Positions 1 to 6,939 of a stretch of 64,000 nucleotides of DNA are shown one piece after another. The notes beneath the pieces were generated by a model that searched no databases, was not told where the DNA came from, and was given only the letters and a program-made list of their open reading frames with translations. The first letter of the stretch is position 1. The number at the start of each line of letters is the position of its first letter. The position numbers were made by a program, and so were the translations under genes. The stretch comes from Azospirillum sp. TSO35-2. GTDB taxonomy: Bacteria > Pseudomonadota > Alphaproteobacteria > Azospirillales > Azospirillaceae. The stretch is taken from assembly GCF_003116095.1 (NCBI RefSeq), contig NZ_LGRA01000018.1, forward strand, positions 1,079,740 to 1,143,739, in the 5' to 3' direction.

Positions 1-685
1 GCCGACGGCCAAGGTACGAGGTGACGACCAGCGGCCGGCGCGCCGCCAGCAGCCTGCCCGCGATGGCTTCGACCGCCGTCTCGGGCAGCGGGGCCGGCGG
101 CAGCGGAGGCGTCCAGGCCAGCGGGCCGGTCGGTTCCACCGCCTCCTCCATCACCTCTCGCGCGCCCATCAGGTAGACGGGACCTTTGGGGTCGCTGTAA
201 GCGAGCTGGAAGGCGCGGTTGACGAGTTGGCGGACGTTGCGGCCGGTGCGGATCTCGTTGTCGTATTTCATGTAGCCGCGCACGAGGCCACGCTGGTCGT
301 GAACGTCCTGGATCCACTGGATGAACTCGTTGCGGCTGCCCTTCAGCTCGCCCTCCTGGGTGAAGGGGGAAGCGCCGGCGAAGATCAGTGCGGGAATACG
401 CGCCTTGGCGACGTTGTGGACGGCGCCGGCCAGCGCCTGGGTGCCGCACTCCACATGCACCACCACGGCCTGGGCGCGACCGCTGACCTGCGCGTAGCCG
501 TGCGCGGCGCTCAGCGCCACCATCTCGTTGGGACAGGTGATGAGCCGCGGCACCGGGCGGCCGGTGGCGCGCGCCTCGGCCAGACTCTCGACCAACGCCG
601 GATGGTCACTGCCGAGGTTGGCGAAGATGATGGACACGCCTGCGTCTTGCAGCGCGTCGAGAAAAGCCGTGCTGGTGGTGTACAT
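1..685 (-). CDS. TPP-dependent enzyme, N-terminal part (acetolactate synthase/benzoylformate decarboxylase-like), cut by window edge
   Basis: Reading leftward from ATG at 685 gives about 228 residues that run off the window, starting MYTTSTAFLDALQDAGV. The N-terminal pyrimidine-binding TPP domain is complete (about residues 1-170). NEMVALSAAHGYAQVSG holds the conserved glutamate (about E54) that activates the thiamine pyrophosphate aminopyrimidine ring in this superfamily. The start of the central domain follows (RRPLVVTSYLG). Enzymes of this family decarboxylate or ligate 2-oxo acids; the substrate cannot be told from this half. It lies 37 bp downstream of a MarR-family gene on the same strand, so the two probably form one unit and the regulator may respond to the substrate. 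No ribosome-binding site of note precedes the ATG. The family call is secure; the exact function is open. Confidence 0.8.
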   Translation of the reverse strand, partial: MYTTSTAFLDALQDAGVSIIFANLGSDHPALVESLAEARATGRPVPRLITCPNEMVALSAAHGYAQVSGRAQAVVVHVECGTQALAGAVHNVAKARIPALIFAGASPFTQEGELKGSRNEFIQWIQDVHDQRGLVRGYMKYDNEIRTGRNVRQLVNRAFQLAYSDPKGPVYLMGAREVMEEAVEPTGPLAWTPPLPPAPLPETAVEAIAGRLLAARRPLVVTSYLGRR

Positions 686-722
686 GGTGTGCCTTCATTT
701 TGCCCGGTCTTTGCCGGGGAGG

Positions 723-1244
723 TCAGCCCAGGGACATCTTGATGCGGCGCAGCAGGCGGATGAGCTCGGGCTTGGCGTCGATGCCGACAATGCGGTCCAG
801 CTCGTCGTCGTGCGCCCGGGCGTGGGCGGACAGCGTACGGCTCAGCTCCTCCCCCGCCGGGGTAAGGGTAAGGGCGTAGCTGCGCCGGTCGTTGAGCAGG
901 CGGCGCTTCTTCACGTAGCCGCGCCGGACGAAATCCTCGACCATCGGGGTCAGGCTGGACTTGTCGCGGCCGCAGCCTCGGCTCAGTGCCGTCTGGGTGA
1001 TGCCGGGGTTTTCGGCGATCAGCGCCATGAAGGTCAGGTGTCCGGGCTTGATGTTCAGCCCCTCCAGTCCCTCATCCCGCGCGATGCGCTGGAAGAACGC
1101 CTGATACGAGGCTTCCTGCGCCAACCGCAGATGAAAGCCGATGAAGTCACCGAGCATCCCCAGCCACACCTCGCCGTCGGCGGGTGAACCCGTGGTTTCA
1201 ATGTCGTCAGGCTCCGGCCTGGGGCGCGTGCCGCGTTCCGCCAT
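723..1244 (-). CDS. MarR-family transcriptional regulator
   Basis: 173 residues from ATG at 1244, which has a strong GGAGGAAT Shine-Dalgarno seven bases upstream. Longer upstream starts are possible but lack such a site. The winged helix-turn-helix covers about residues 60-130: the recognition region is TQTALSRGCGRDKSSLTPMVEDFVRRG and the wing is KKRRLLNDRRSYALTLTPAG, with the conserved D-R-R of the family. MarR proteins are usually dimeric repressors released by aromatic or carboxylic ligands. It precedes the TPP-dependent enzyme at 685 on the same strand and probably autoregulates this pair. The ligand cannot be inferred. Confidence 0.85.
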   Translation of the reverse strand: MAERGTRPRPEPDDIETTGSPADGEVWLGMLGDFIGFHLRLAQEASYQAFFQRIARDEGLEGLNIKPGHLTFMALIAENPGITQTALSRGCGRDKSSLTPMVEDFVRRGYVKKRRLLNDRRSYALTLTPAGEELSRTLSAHARAHDDELDRIVGIDAKPELIRLLRRIKMSLG

Positions 1245-1667
1245 AACAGATTCCTCCCCTGTGCGCCGCTTGCGTGAAGCGCCTGTGAACCTGCTTCGAT
1301 GAGATGTGTCCTCCCGCACCCTGAAAGAATGCGGGTAAAGGGATTCCGCGCGCCAAACACGCAGGCCCCACGCAGCCCGGCAAGGACAGTCCATGCGATG
1401 GATCATGTCCTCTGCCTCCCTACGCACCACCGGTGAGGTGGCACAGCGCAGGGTCCCCCTGCTTCATTGTGAGCGGAGCGTAGCATCAGGTTTGTTCGTC
1501 TGCAAGATAGTTTGACTCCCTACTGTTGGGAGCAAAACGATTTCTCCTGGCGAGCCGGCCGGAGCGCGCGATCCGATGTGGGTGGCGCCCGCCGCCTGCG
1601 CGTCATGTCGACATTCGTGGCGAACCCTGATGTCGAAGCGTAGCGTTGGCGCAGCGAGGTACGGGAT
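1245..1667. other. Intergenic region upstream of the marR gene
   Basis: No convincing gene is seen; the open frames here have no recognisable protein pattern. It should hold the leftward promoter and operator of the MarR gene. A short inverted repeat (CTCCC, seven-base loop, GGGAG) lies at about 1514-1530. The right edge is the terminal inverted repeat of an IS6-type element at 1668. Confidence 0.5.
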
Positions 1668-2131
1668 GGCTCTGTTGCAAACTTTTCGTATTGGCGCGTG
1701 ATGATGGGCATCGGCATCACTGCCAATGCTGCGCTGCCTGAAGTTCAAGCTGCCGGCTGATGAACTGCACAGCCTCGGCGGGCACGCAGGGTCCAACGTC
1801 GAAGGTCCGTTCGACAAGGCGCGCCTCGCCCGGTATGTCACGGGTGATGTTGAAGCTGGACGCCTGGCCTTTGCGGAGCGCCCGCATCACCTCAAAGCCC
1901 TTGATCGTCGCGCACAAGCCGTCTTGAGGGTCTTGGAGACCCGCAACGGGCGGATCAGCGGCTTCAGCTCCGCCAAGGCCGGCCCATAAGTTGGCGCCTT
2001 GTCGGTGTTGATGACCGTTGGCGTCTCCCACGCCTTCAGACCGTTCAGCGCCTTGGACAGGAAGCGCTTGGCGGCGGTATCGCGTGGGAGAGAGGTAGAA
2101 GTCGATGGGGTTGCCATGCGTGTCGACGGCA
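1668..2131 (-). mobile_element. IS6-family element remnant, transposase frameshifted and internally deleted
   Basis: The terminal sequence GGCTCTGTTGCAAA at 1668-1681 matches the IS6/IS26-type inverted repeat. Reading leftward, pieces of the DDE transposase lie in different frames. They are VDTHGNPIDFYLS at about 2090-2130, then RDTAAKRFLSKALNGLKAW and PTVINTDKAPTYGPALAELK (with the second catalytic Asp), and, in another frame, CATIKGFEVMRALRKGQ through VERTFDVGP to a stop at 1717. The segment normally between ALAELK and LIRP, which includes the catalytic glutamate, is missing. The left end of the element is lost and is replaced by a serine recombinase fragment. It cannot make active transposase. 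Confidence 0.85.
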
Positions 2132-2490
2132 CACCGTGGGCGAGGAGCGCCTTTGCCCGGCGGAGCTTATCCTCTGCTACCACCGGCCTGCGCCCGCCCT
2201 TCCGGCCACGGGCGACGGCAGCGGCTAAACCGGCACGGGTCCGTTCCCGGATCAGCTCACGCTCGAACTGGCCGAGAGCACCGAAGATGTGGAACACCAG
2301 CCGACCGCCGGGGGTGGTTGTGTCGATCGCCTTGGTCAGAGAGCGGAAGCCCACACCGCGAACCTCCAGCTGGTTCACCGTTTCGATCAGGTGCGGAAGA
2401 GATCGGCCGAGACGGTCCAGCTTCCAGACCGCCAGACTGTCGCCGGCCCGTGCGAAAGCGATAGCCGCCGCCAGGGTTCCGTCAGCTCTC
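2105..2490 (-). pseudogene. Serine recombinase (Tn3-type resolvase/invertase) remnant, truncated at both ends
   Basis: The middle of a resolvase is well preserved: GTLAAAIAFARAGDSLAVWK, LDRLGRSLPHLIETVNQLE, RGVGFRSLTKAIDTTTPGG, RLVFHIFGALGQFERELI and RERTRAGLAAAVARGRKGG. The N-terminal strand with the YARVS catalytic serine is absent. The reading frame leaves the family after AKALLAHG, so the C-terminal helix-turn-helix is lost and the frame runs into the IS6 remnant. It is therefore a dead fragment. It lies immediately downstream of the broken TRAP permease gene. Between about 2490 and 2585 I recognise nothing. Confidence 0.85.
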
Positions 2491-2584
2491 GCGCCAGGAC
2501 AACTTTCCGAACCCGCTATCACCTCCCTGTCGGTCCACGCTTCCTTGATGGCCGTCAACTTCCGCCGCCGGAGCAGCCGCCACG

Positions 2585-3231
2585 TCAGCCATAGACCAGG
2601 CGGGGAAGCCACAGGACGATGCCGGGGAACAGGATGCACAGGAATACCCCGAACGCCTGCAGGCCGAGAAAGGGCACCGCCGACCGGAAGATCATCGCCA
2701 TGCTGATCTGCGGCGGGGTCACGCTTTTCAGGTAGAACAGCGAATAGCCGAAGGGTGGGCTGAGAAACGCCATCTGCATGTTGACCATGAAGATGATGCC
2801 CTACCACAACGGCGTGTCCTCCGAGGCGACGCCGGCAGGGCGATCATCCCCATCGTGACCTCGGTGGCCCCGACCACGCCGACCATGGCCGCGAGCACGG
2901 TGCAGGCGATGACCGTCGCCGACGCCAAGCCGCCGTGGATGCGGCCGATGAAGGTGTGGATGACCTCGAACAGGTCCTCGATGATGCCGGCACGTTCCAG
3001 CATCGCCGCCATGAAGATGAACAGCGGAATCGCCGACAGCTGATAGTCGGTCATGAAGGGGAAGACGCGCGACGGCAGCATGTTCAGCATCGCCGTGTCG
3101 GCGAACAGGAACAGGAAGACGCTGGCCAGCCCGCCGGTGACGAAGGCCATCGGCAGCCCGGCCAGCAGCACCACCACCAGGGACCCGAACATCAGGACGG
3201 TCAGAAGTTCGATCGTGATCGGCAACGCCAT
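2585..3231 (-). pseudogene. dctM: TRAP transporter large permease (DctM-like), internally deleted and frameshifted
   Basis: ATG at 3231 lies three bases after the small-subunit stop. About 133 N-terminal residues are normal for DctM, with membrane segments such as LLTVLMFGSLVVVLLAGLPM and LSAIPLFIFMAAMLERAGI, ending near TEVTMGMIALP. The central part of the family (over 200 residues) is missing. The C-terminus resumes in another frame as ASEDTPLW, a TAG stop where family members have an aromatic residue, then GIIFMVNMQMAFLSPPFGYS to a stop at 2585. An internal deletion, a frame change and a nonsense codon all argue for a dead gene. DctM forms the ion-coupled translocation channel, so the transporter should be non-functional. 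Confidence 0.88.
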
Positions 3232-3234
3232 GGT

Positions 3235-4410
3235 TCAAGCCCTTTCCTCGTGCGCGTCGCCGGACGTGCCGGCGCCTCCGGTTGCCGGCTCCGCCGCACG
3301 GCCCAGCGCCAGATCGACGTCGCGCAGCAGGTGGGTAAGCCCCTGCAACAGCAGCAGGACGGCGCCGACCGGGATCGACAGCTTGACGATCCAGTACTGG
3401 ATTCCCCATTCCGAGAAGGAGGTCTCGCCGACCGCCACCGCGTCGGCGGCGAAACGCCAACCGGTGGCCAGCAGCGTCACCGAAAAGGCGAAAAAGAAGA
3501 ACGAGGTCAGGACGTCGGCCGCCGCCCGTGCCCGCGGCGGCATCTTCACGTAAAAGACGTCGACCCGCACATGGCTTTCGGTGCGCAAGGCGTAGGCGCC
3601 GCACAACAGATACTGCATGCCGAACATCAGGAACATGCTCTCATGCGCCCAGTTGGTCGGCGAGTTGAACAGGAACCAGGCGACGACCTCGTAGTAGTAG
3701 ACGAAGACGGCGATCACCGTCCAGGAGGCGACGAACTGCCCGACCCACAGGTTGATGCGGTCGATGGCGCGGGACAGCGGACGGTTGGCGACCCGCCGGC
3801 CCGGATGGTCAGGCCGGTCCTCCTCCGGCAGCACCACCGGAGGGGCGAGGTCGGGCTGGCCCCCGGCACTTTCACGGGCGCGGGTCCGGCGGACGAGGCC
3901 GGGCAGCAGCACCGCATCGACCAGCAGCCCGCCGAGCATGACCAGCGCGACGATGCCGGTGGCCCGATGCCAGCGGTCGGACCGTTCCTGCACGCCGGCC
4001 AGGACGCCCTGCGCCTGGGCCAGCTGCGCGGCGGCCTTGTCCAGCCGCTCCTGGGCGCCCGACCGTTTGCGGGCGACGGCGGCCTCCTCGCGGTGGACGA
4101 CGCGCTCCAGCGACTGCGCGTCGGCCCGCGCGGTCGACAGCGTCTCGCGCATGTCGCGCACCTGGGTGTTGCCGTAGATGATCCCGGCCAGCAGCGGAAG
4201 AAACAGCAGGCCGAGCAGGCTTTTCAGATACAGCCGATGAAGGCCGGCGAAGCCGCCGCACAGCAGGAACAGGTAGGCGACGGGCAGGGACACCCTGGAG
4301 GACCCGCCGCGCGCCAGTTCGCGGCGCACCATGAGCAGGGCGAACAGGGGAAACAGCAGCAGACCGGCCCAATAGAGCCAGTGCGGCATGACGAAACCGA
4401 GACCGGGCAT
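3235..4410 (-). CDS. dctQ: TRAP transporter small permease (DctQ) with an N-terminal TM2-like/coiled-coil extension
   Basis: 391 residues, roughly twice a normal DctQ. ATG at 4410 has AAGGA eight bases upstream. The N-terminal half has a membrane segment (WLYWAGLLLFPLFALLMV), a TM2-like motif (VAYLFLLCGGFAGLHRLYLK), a charged helical stretch of about 60 residues (TARADAQSLERVVHREEAA onward) and another membrane segment near residue 150. The C-terminal half is a standard DctQ four-helix domain from INLWVGQFVASWTVIAVFVY to GAVLLLLQGLTHLLRDVDL. DctQ pairs with DctM for uptake of organic acids delivered by a periplasmic binding protein. Its DctM partner is broken and no binding protein is seen; an IS remnant occupies the upstream side. 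The gene looks intact but is probably orphaned. Confidence 0.85.
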   Translation of the reverse strand: MPGLGFVMPHWLYWAGLLLFPLFALLMVRRELARGGSSRVSLPVAYLFLLCGGFAGLHRLYLKSLLGLLFLPLLAGIIYGNTQVRDMRETLSTARADAQSLERVVHREEAAVARKRSGAQERLDKAAAQLAQAQGVLAGVQERSDRWHRATGIVALVMLGGLLVDAVLLPGLVRRTRARESAGGQPDLAPPVVLPEEDRPDHPGRRVANRPLSRAIDRINLWVGQFVASWTVIAVFVYYYEVVAWFLFNSPTNWAHESMFLMFGMQYLLCGAYALRTESHVRVDVFYVKMPPRARAAADVLTSFFFFAFSVTLLATGWRFAADAVAVGETSFSEWGIQYWIVKLSIPVGAVLLLLQGLTHLLRDVDLALGRAAEPATGGAGTSGDAHEERA

Positions 4411-4445
4411 GGCGCCGTCCTTGATGGGGAGAGCCGCAAAGGAAA

Positions 4446-4466
4446 GGGCGCCCGGTTCGGGCGCCC
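4446..4466 (-). terminator. GC-rich hairpin upstream of dctQ
   Basis: A perfect nine-base stem (GGGCGCCCG/CGGGCGCCC) with a three-base loop. Read leftward it is followed by CTTTCCTTT, so it resembles an attenuator or intrinsic terminator between a lost upstream gene (probably the TRAP binding protein) and dctQ. Confidence 0.5.
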
Positions 4467-4480
4467 CGCCGATCCAGGAC

Positions 4481-4496
4481 TAGGGTCCGGACCCTA
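4481..4496. repeat. 16-bp perfect palindrome at the IS3 remnant boundary
   Basis: TAGGGTCCGGACCCTA is a perfect palindrome ending one base before the first recognisable IS3 transposase codon. It may be a product of the rearrangement that deleted the left part of the element, or an old operator. Confidence 0.5.
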
Positions 4497-4848
4497 AGCT
4501 GGCGTCTGTCGAACACCATGGACGTCGAGTTCTGCATTGAGGCCATCGAGGAGGCGATGGCGCGGCACGGCCGGTGGATGGACAACGTCTTCATCGAACG
4601 GCTGTGGCGATCACTGAAATACGAGTGCGTCTACCTCCATGCCTTCGAAACGGGCAGCGAGGCCAGAGCCCGGATCGGCCGCTGGATCGATTACTACAAC
4701 GCCGAACGCCCGCACTCGGCGCTCGGCGGCAGAACCCCGGCAGAGGCCTATGAGGGCACACTGGACCGGATCAGATTGGCGGCATAGCAGGAACCTGAAC
4801 CAAGCTTATTCCAGCCGCCAAACTGTCCGGGAAACGGGGACCACCTCA
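4497..4848 (+). mobile_element. IS3-family remnant (OrfB C-terminal part with internal deletion, and right end)
   Basis: The frame 4497-4787 reads WRLSNTMDVEFCIEAIEEAM and then jumps to RWMDNVFIERLWRSLKYECV and YYNAERPHSALGGRTPAEAY, typical IS3 OrfB. In intact relatives EEAMARHG is followed by about 36 residues including the NTDQGSQF catalytic Asp block, which is missing here. It keeps the final catalytic Glu region but cannot be active. The right terminal repeat ends at about 4848 (complement TGAGGTGGTCCCCGTTTCCC). Everything to the left, including orfA, is gone. It abuts and truncates the IS481 transposase. Confidence 0.85.
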
Positions 4849-5742
4849 GTTGCCGGAGCTGGTCGTGGCTTTCGTAGTAGAAGCGCTTGACCGTGGCGTC
4901 CTTGAGGGTGCGGTTCATGCGCTCGACCTGGCCGTTGGTCCACGGGTGCTTGGGCTTGGTCGTGCGGTGGTCGATGTCATGACGCGCACAGGCAAGTTCG
5001 AAGGCATGGGCCCGGAAGCGCTCGCCCTTGGCGATGGACTCCTTGATCAGGGGGACGGCCGATCCGCCGCCGCCCGGTGTGGTGAACTGGATGCCGTTGT
5101 CAGTGAGCACCGTGTGGATCTTGTACGGAACGGCAGCGATCAGGCGCAGCAGGAAGTCCCTGGAGGTCGCTGTCGTCGCCGTCTCATGCAGCTCGACAAA
5201 GGCGAACTTCGACGTTCGATCAATGGCGACGAACATGTGCAACTTGCCTTGTTCGGTCCGAACCTCGGCGATGTCGATATGGAAGAAGCCGATGGGATAG
5301 GCCTTGAACTTCCTGCGGACCGGCTTGTCTCCTTCGACATCAGGCAGGCGGGCAATGCCATGGCGCTGCAGGCAGCGGTGCAGTGAAGACCGCGTCAGGT
5401 GGGGGATTGTCGGCTGCAGGGCATAGAGGCAGTCATCGAGCGGCAGCAGGGTATAGCGCCGGAAAGCGACGATGACTGCCTCTTCTTCCACCGACAGCAC
5501 CGTCGAACGAGGTGCCTTGGGACCAGTCTTCTTGTCGGTTACCGTGGGCCGCGCTTTCCACTTGGCAATCGTCTTCGGGTTGATCCCGTAGCGTTTGGCC
5601 AGAGACCTCAGGCTCTCTTGACTATGTTGTATCGCTCGACGGATCGCCTCTGTCGTCGTGGCGCTCCCATGGAGTACTTGGCCCATAGTGCATCCCTCCA
5701 TTCCTGCAGGTAGGGTGCACCATCAAATGCCGGGACTAAACA
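4849..5742 (-). mobile_element. IS481-family remnant, transposase lacking its C-terminus
   Basis: The left terminal repeat ends at 5742 (complement TGTTTAGTCCCGGCATTTGA). The transposase starts at ATG 5686 (MGQVLHGSATTTEAIRRAIQ). It has an N-terminal HTH (SLRSLAKRYGINPKTIAKWK) and a DDE core: FHIDIAEVRT (first Asp), VLTDNGIQFT (second Asp) and NGQVERMNRTLKD (Glu). About 280 residues are normal up to KRFYYESHDQLR. The frame then enters the IS3 end and reads unrelated sequence to a stop at 4748. The last 60 or so residues and the right end of the element are lost. All catalytic residues remain but the protein is probably inactive. Confidence 0.88.
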
Positions 5743-6315
5743 TCTAGCATTTATCCGACAGAGACGGAGGTGGTCGACTCCACCCTGCGATTGCTGCGGC
5801 TGCTCGACAGGCCGGCCTCGATGCCGATCCTGCAGCCGCAGCTGCTTCGCGAACTGCATTACTGGTTGCTTGCGGGGCGGCACGGGGGAGCCATCCGCAG
5901 CCTGGGCGTCACCAACAGCCACGCACGCCGGGTGGCGCGGGCGGTCGCCGTCATTCGTGACGGCTTCGCCCGACCGCTCAGGGTGGAACATCTGGCCGAG
6001 GTGGCCGGCATGAGCCCCTCCACCTTTCATGAGCACTTCAAGTCCGTGACTTCCCTGACGCCGCTCCAATATCAGAAGCAGTTGAGATTGATTGAAGCGC
6101 GCCGGATGATGCTGGCGGACGGTGAACCGATCGGCAGTGCCGCCTATGCGGTCGGGTATGAAAGTGTCACTCAGTTCACGCGCGACTATGGCCGAATGTT
6201 CCGGCTGCCGCCGGCCCGCGACCTGAAAGCAGCCAGGGCGCGGATGCAGCCGGAACATTCGGGATACGGATGTCTCCCATTGCCGAAAACCGACGCTGTT
6301 GCAGCGGATCGATGA
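5743..6315 (+). pseudogene. AraC-family regulator, 5' half removed by the IS481 insertion
   Basis: The open frame begins directly at the IS481 end (SSIYPTETEVVDSTLRLLRL) and continues through the rear of an AraC_N ligand-binding domain (LLDRPASMPILQPQLLRELH) into a complete double HTH. The first HTH is PLRVEHLAEVAGMSPSTFHE and the second is PIGSAAYAVGYESVTQFTRD, ending at 6315. The first 100 or more residues of the N-terminal domain are missing. A GTG at 5770 could start a shortened protein, but no Shine-Dalgarno supports it. Relatives usually end soon after the FG.PPARD motif; here it is RLPPARDLK with a 30-residue unrelated tail. Confidence 0.82.
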
Positions 6316-6328
6316 GGCCACCCGTTGA

Positions 6329-6577
6329 TCTTGCCCCGGTTTGGTGGCGCTCTGCCGTCTGGTCGAACGCGGGGTGGGGGTCGGCGTCGTCCCGGAAACC
6401 GCGGCCATGCGCGCGCTCGACAGCGGCACCATCCGGGTGATGCCGCTGCGCGACGCCTGGGCACCGCGCCTGTTGATGCTGTGTGCCCGCCGCTTCGACG
6501 ATCTGCCCGCCCATGCCCGCCATCTTGTCGAGAATCTTTCGGAAAACGCCCCCGCCGCGGCGGAAAACGCCGTCTAG
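6329..6577 (+). pseudogene. LysR-family regulator, C-terminal fragment
   Basis: The frame 6329-6577 encodes only the last ~80 residues of a LysR effector-binding domain: ALCRLVERGVGVGVVPETAA, then GTIRVMPLRDAWAPRLLML and a tail ending at a TAG at 6575-6577. No HTH or upstream portion exists; an in-frame TGA lies at 6326. It sits directly after the AraC fragment, so two regulator genes have been fused by deletion. Confidence 0.75.
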
Positions 6578-6874
6578 TCAGCGACACTGCCGTTTATTTG
6601 GCGGGTCCGGCACCGGGCGACCGGCCGCGACACCGCGTTGCCGTCATCAGCGGGCGCCGAGTCGACATACCCCCGGCTTCGGGCAGGTTCCGGCGGTTCG
6701 CACTGTGGCGAATCGGCGCGGCGCCGCTTTGTCGCGCTCCGTCCGTGCGGTGGAATGTCAACGCCATTTGCACAGATTCGGCGGTTATGTGACTGGGTTG
6801 TCCGAATCTATGGCGAAATACCCCAAAGGCGCAGGATTCTCCGTTTAGTCAGAAGTCCTGCCGTTTATTTGCCG
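6570..6874. repeat. Imperfect 34-bp direct repeat flanking 6604-6840
   Basis: Copies at 6570-6603 and 6841-6874 share TAGTCAG, a variable five-base block and CTGCCGTTTATTTG (27 of 34 bases identical). The first copy contains the stop codon of the LysR fragment; the second lies just upstream of the glutamate dehydrogenase gene. The 237 bp between them hold no recognisable gene. Confidence 0.6.
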
Positions 6875-6939
6875 TCGAATTGTCGGTTTTACGATGGTAC
6901 TACCAATCAAAGAAAACCGAGAGGGAGTCGAGCACTATC
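6578..6939. other. Intergenic region upstream of glutamate dehydrogenase
   Basis: No gene recognised. It must carry the rightward promoter of the dehydrogenase gene; I could not pick a convincing -35/-10 pair. Apart from the 34-bp direct repeat at its two ends I see nothing structured. Confidence 0.5.
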
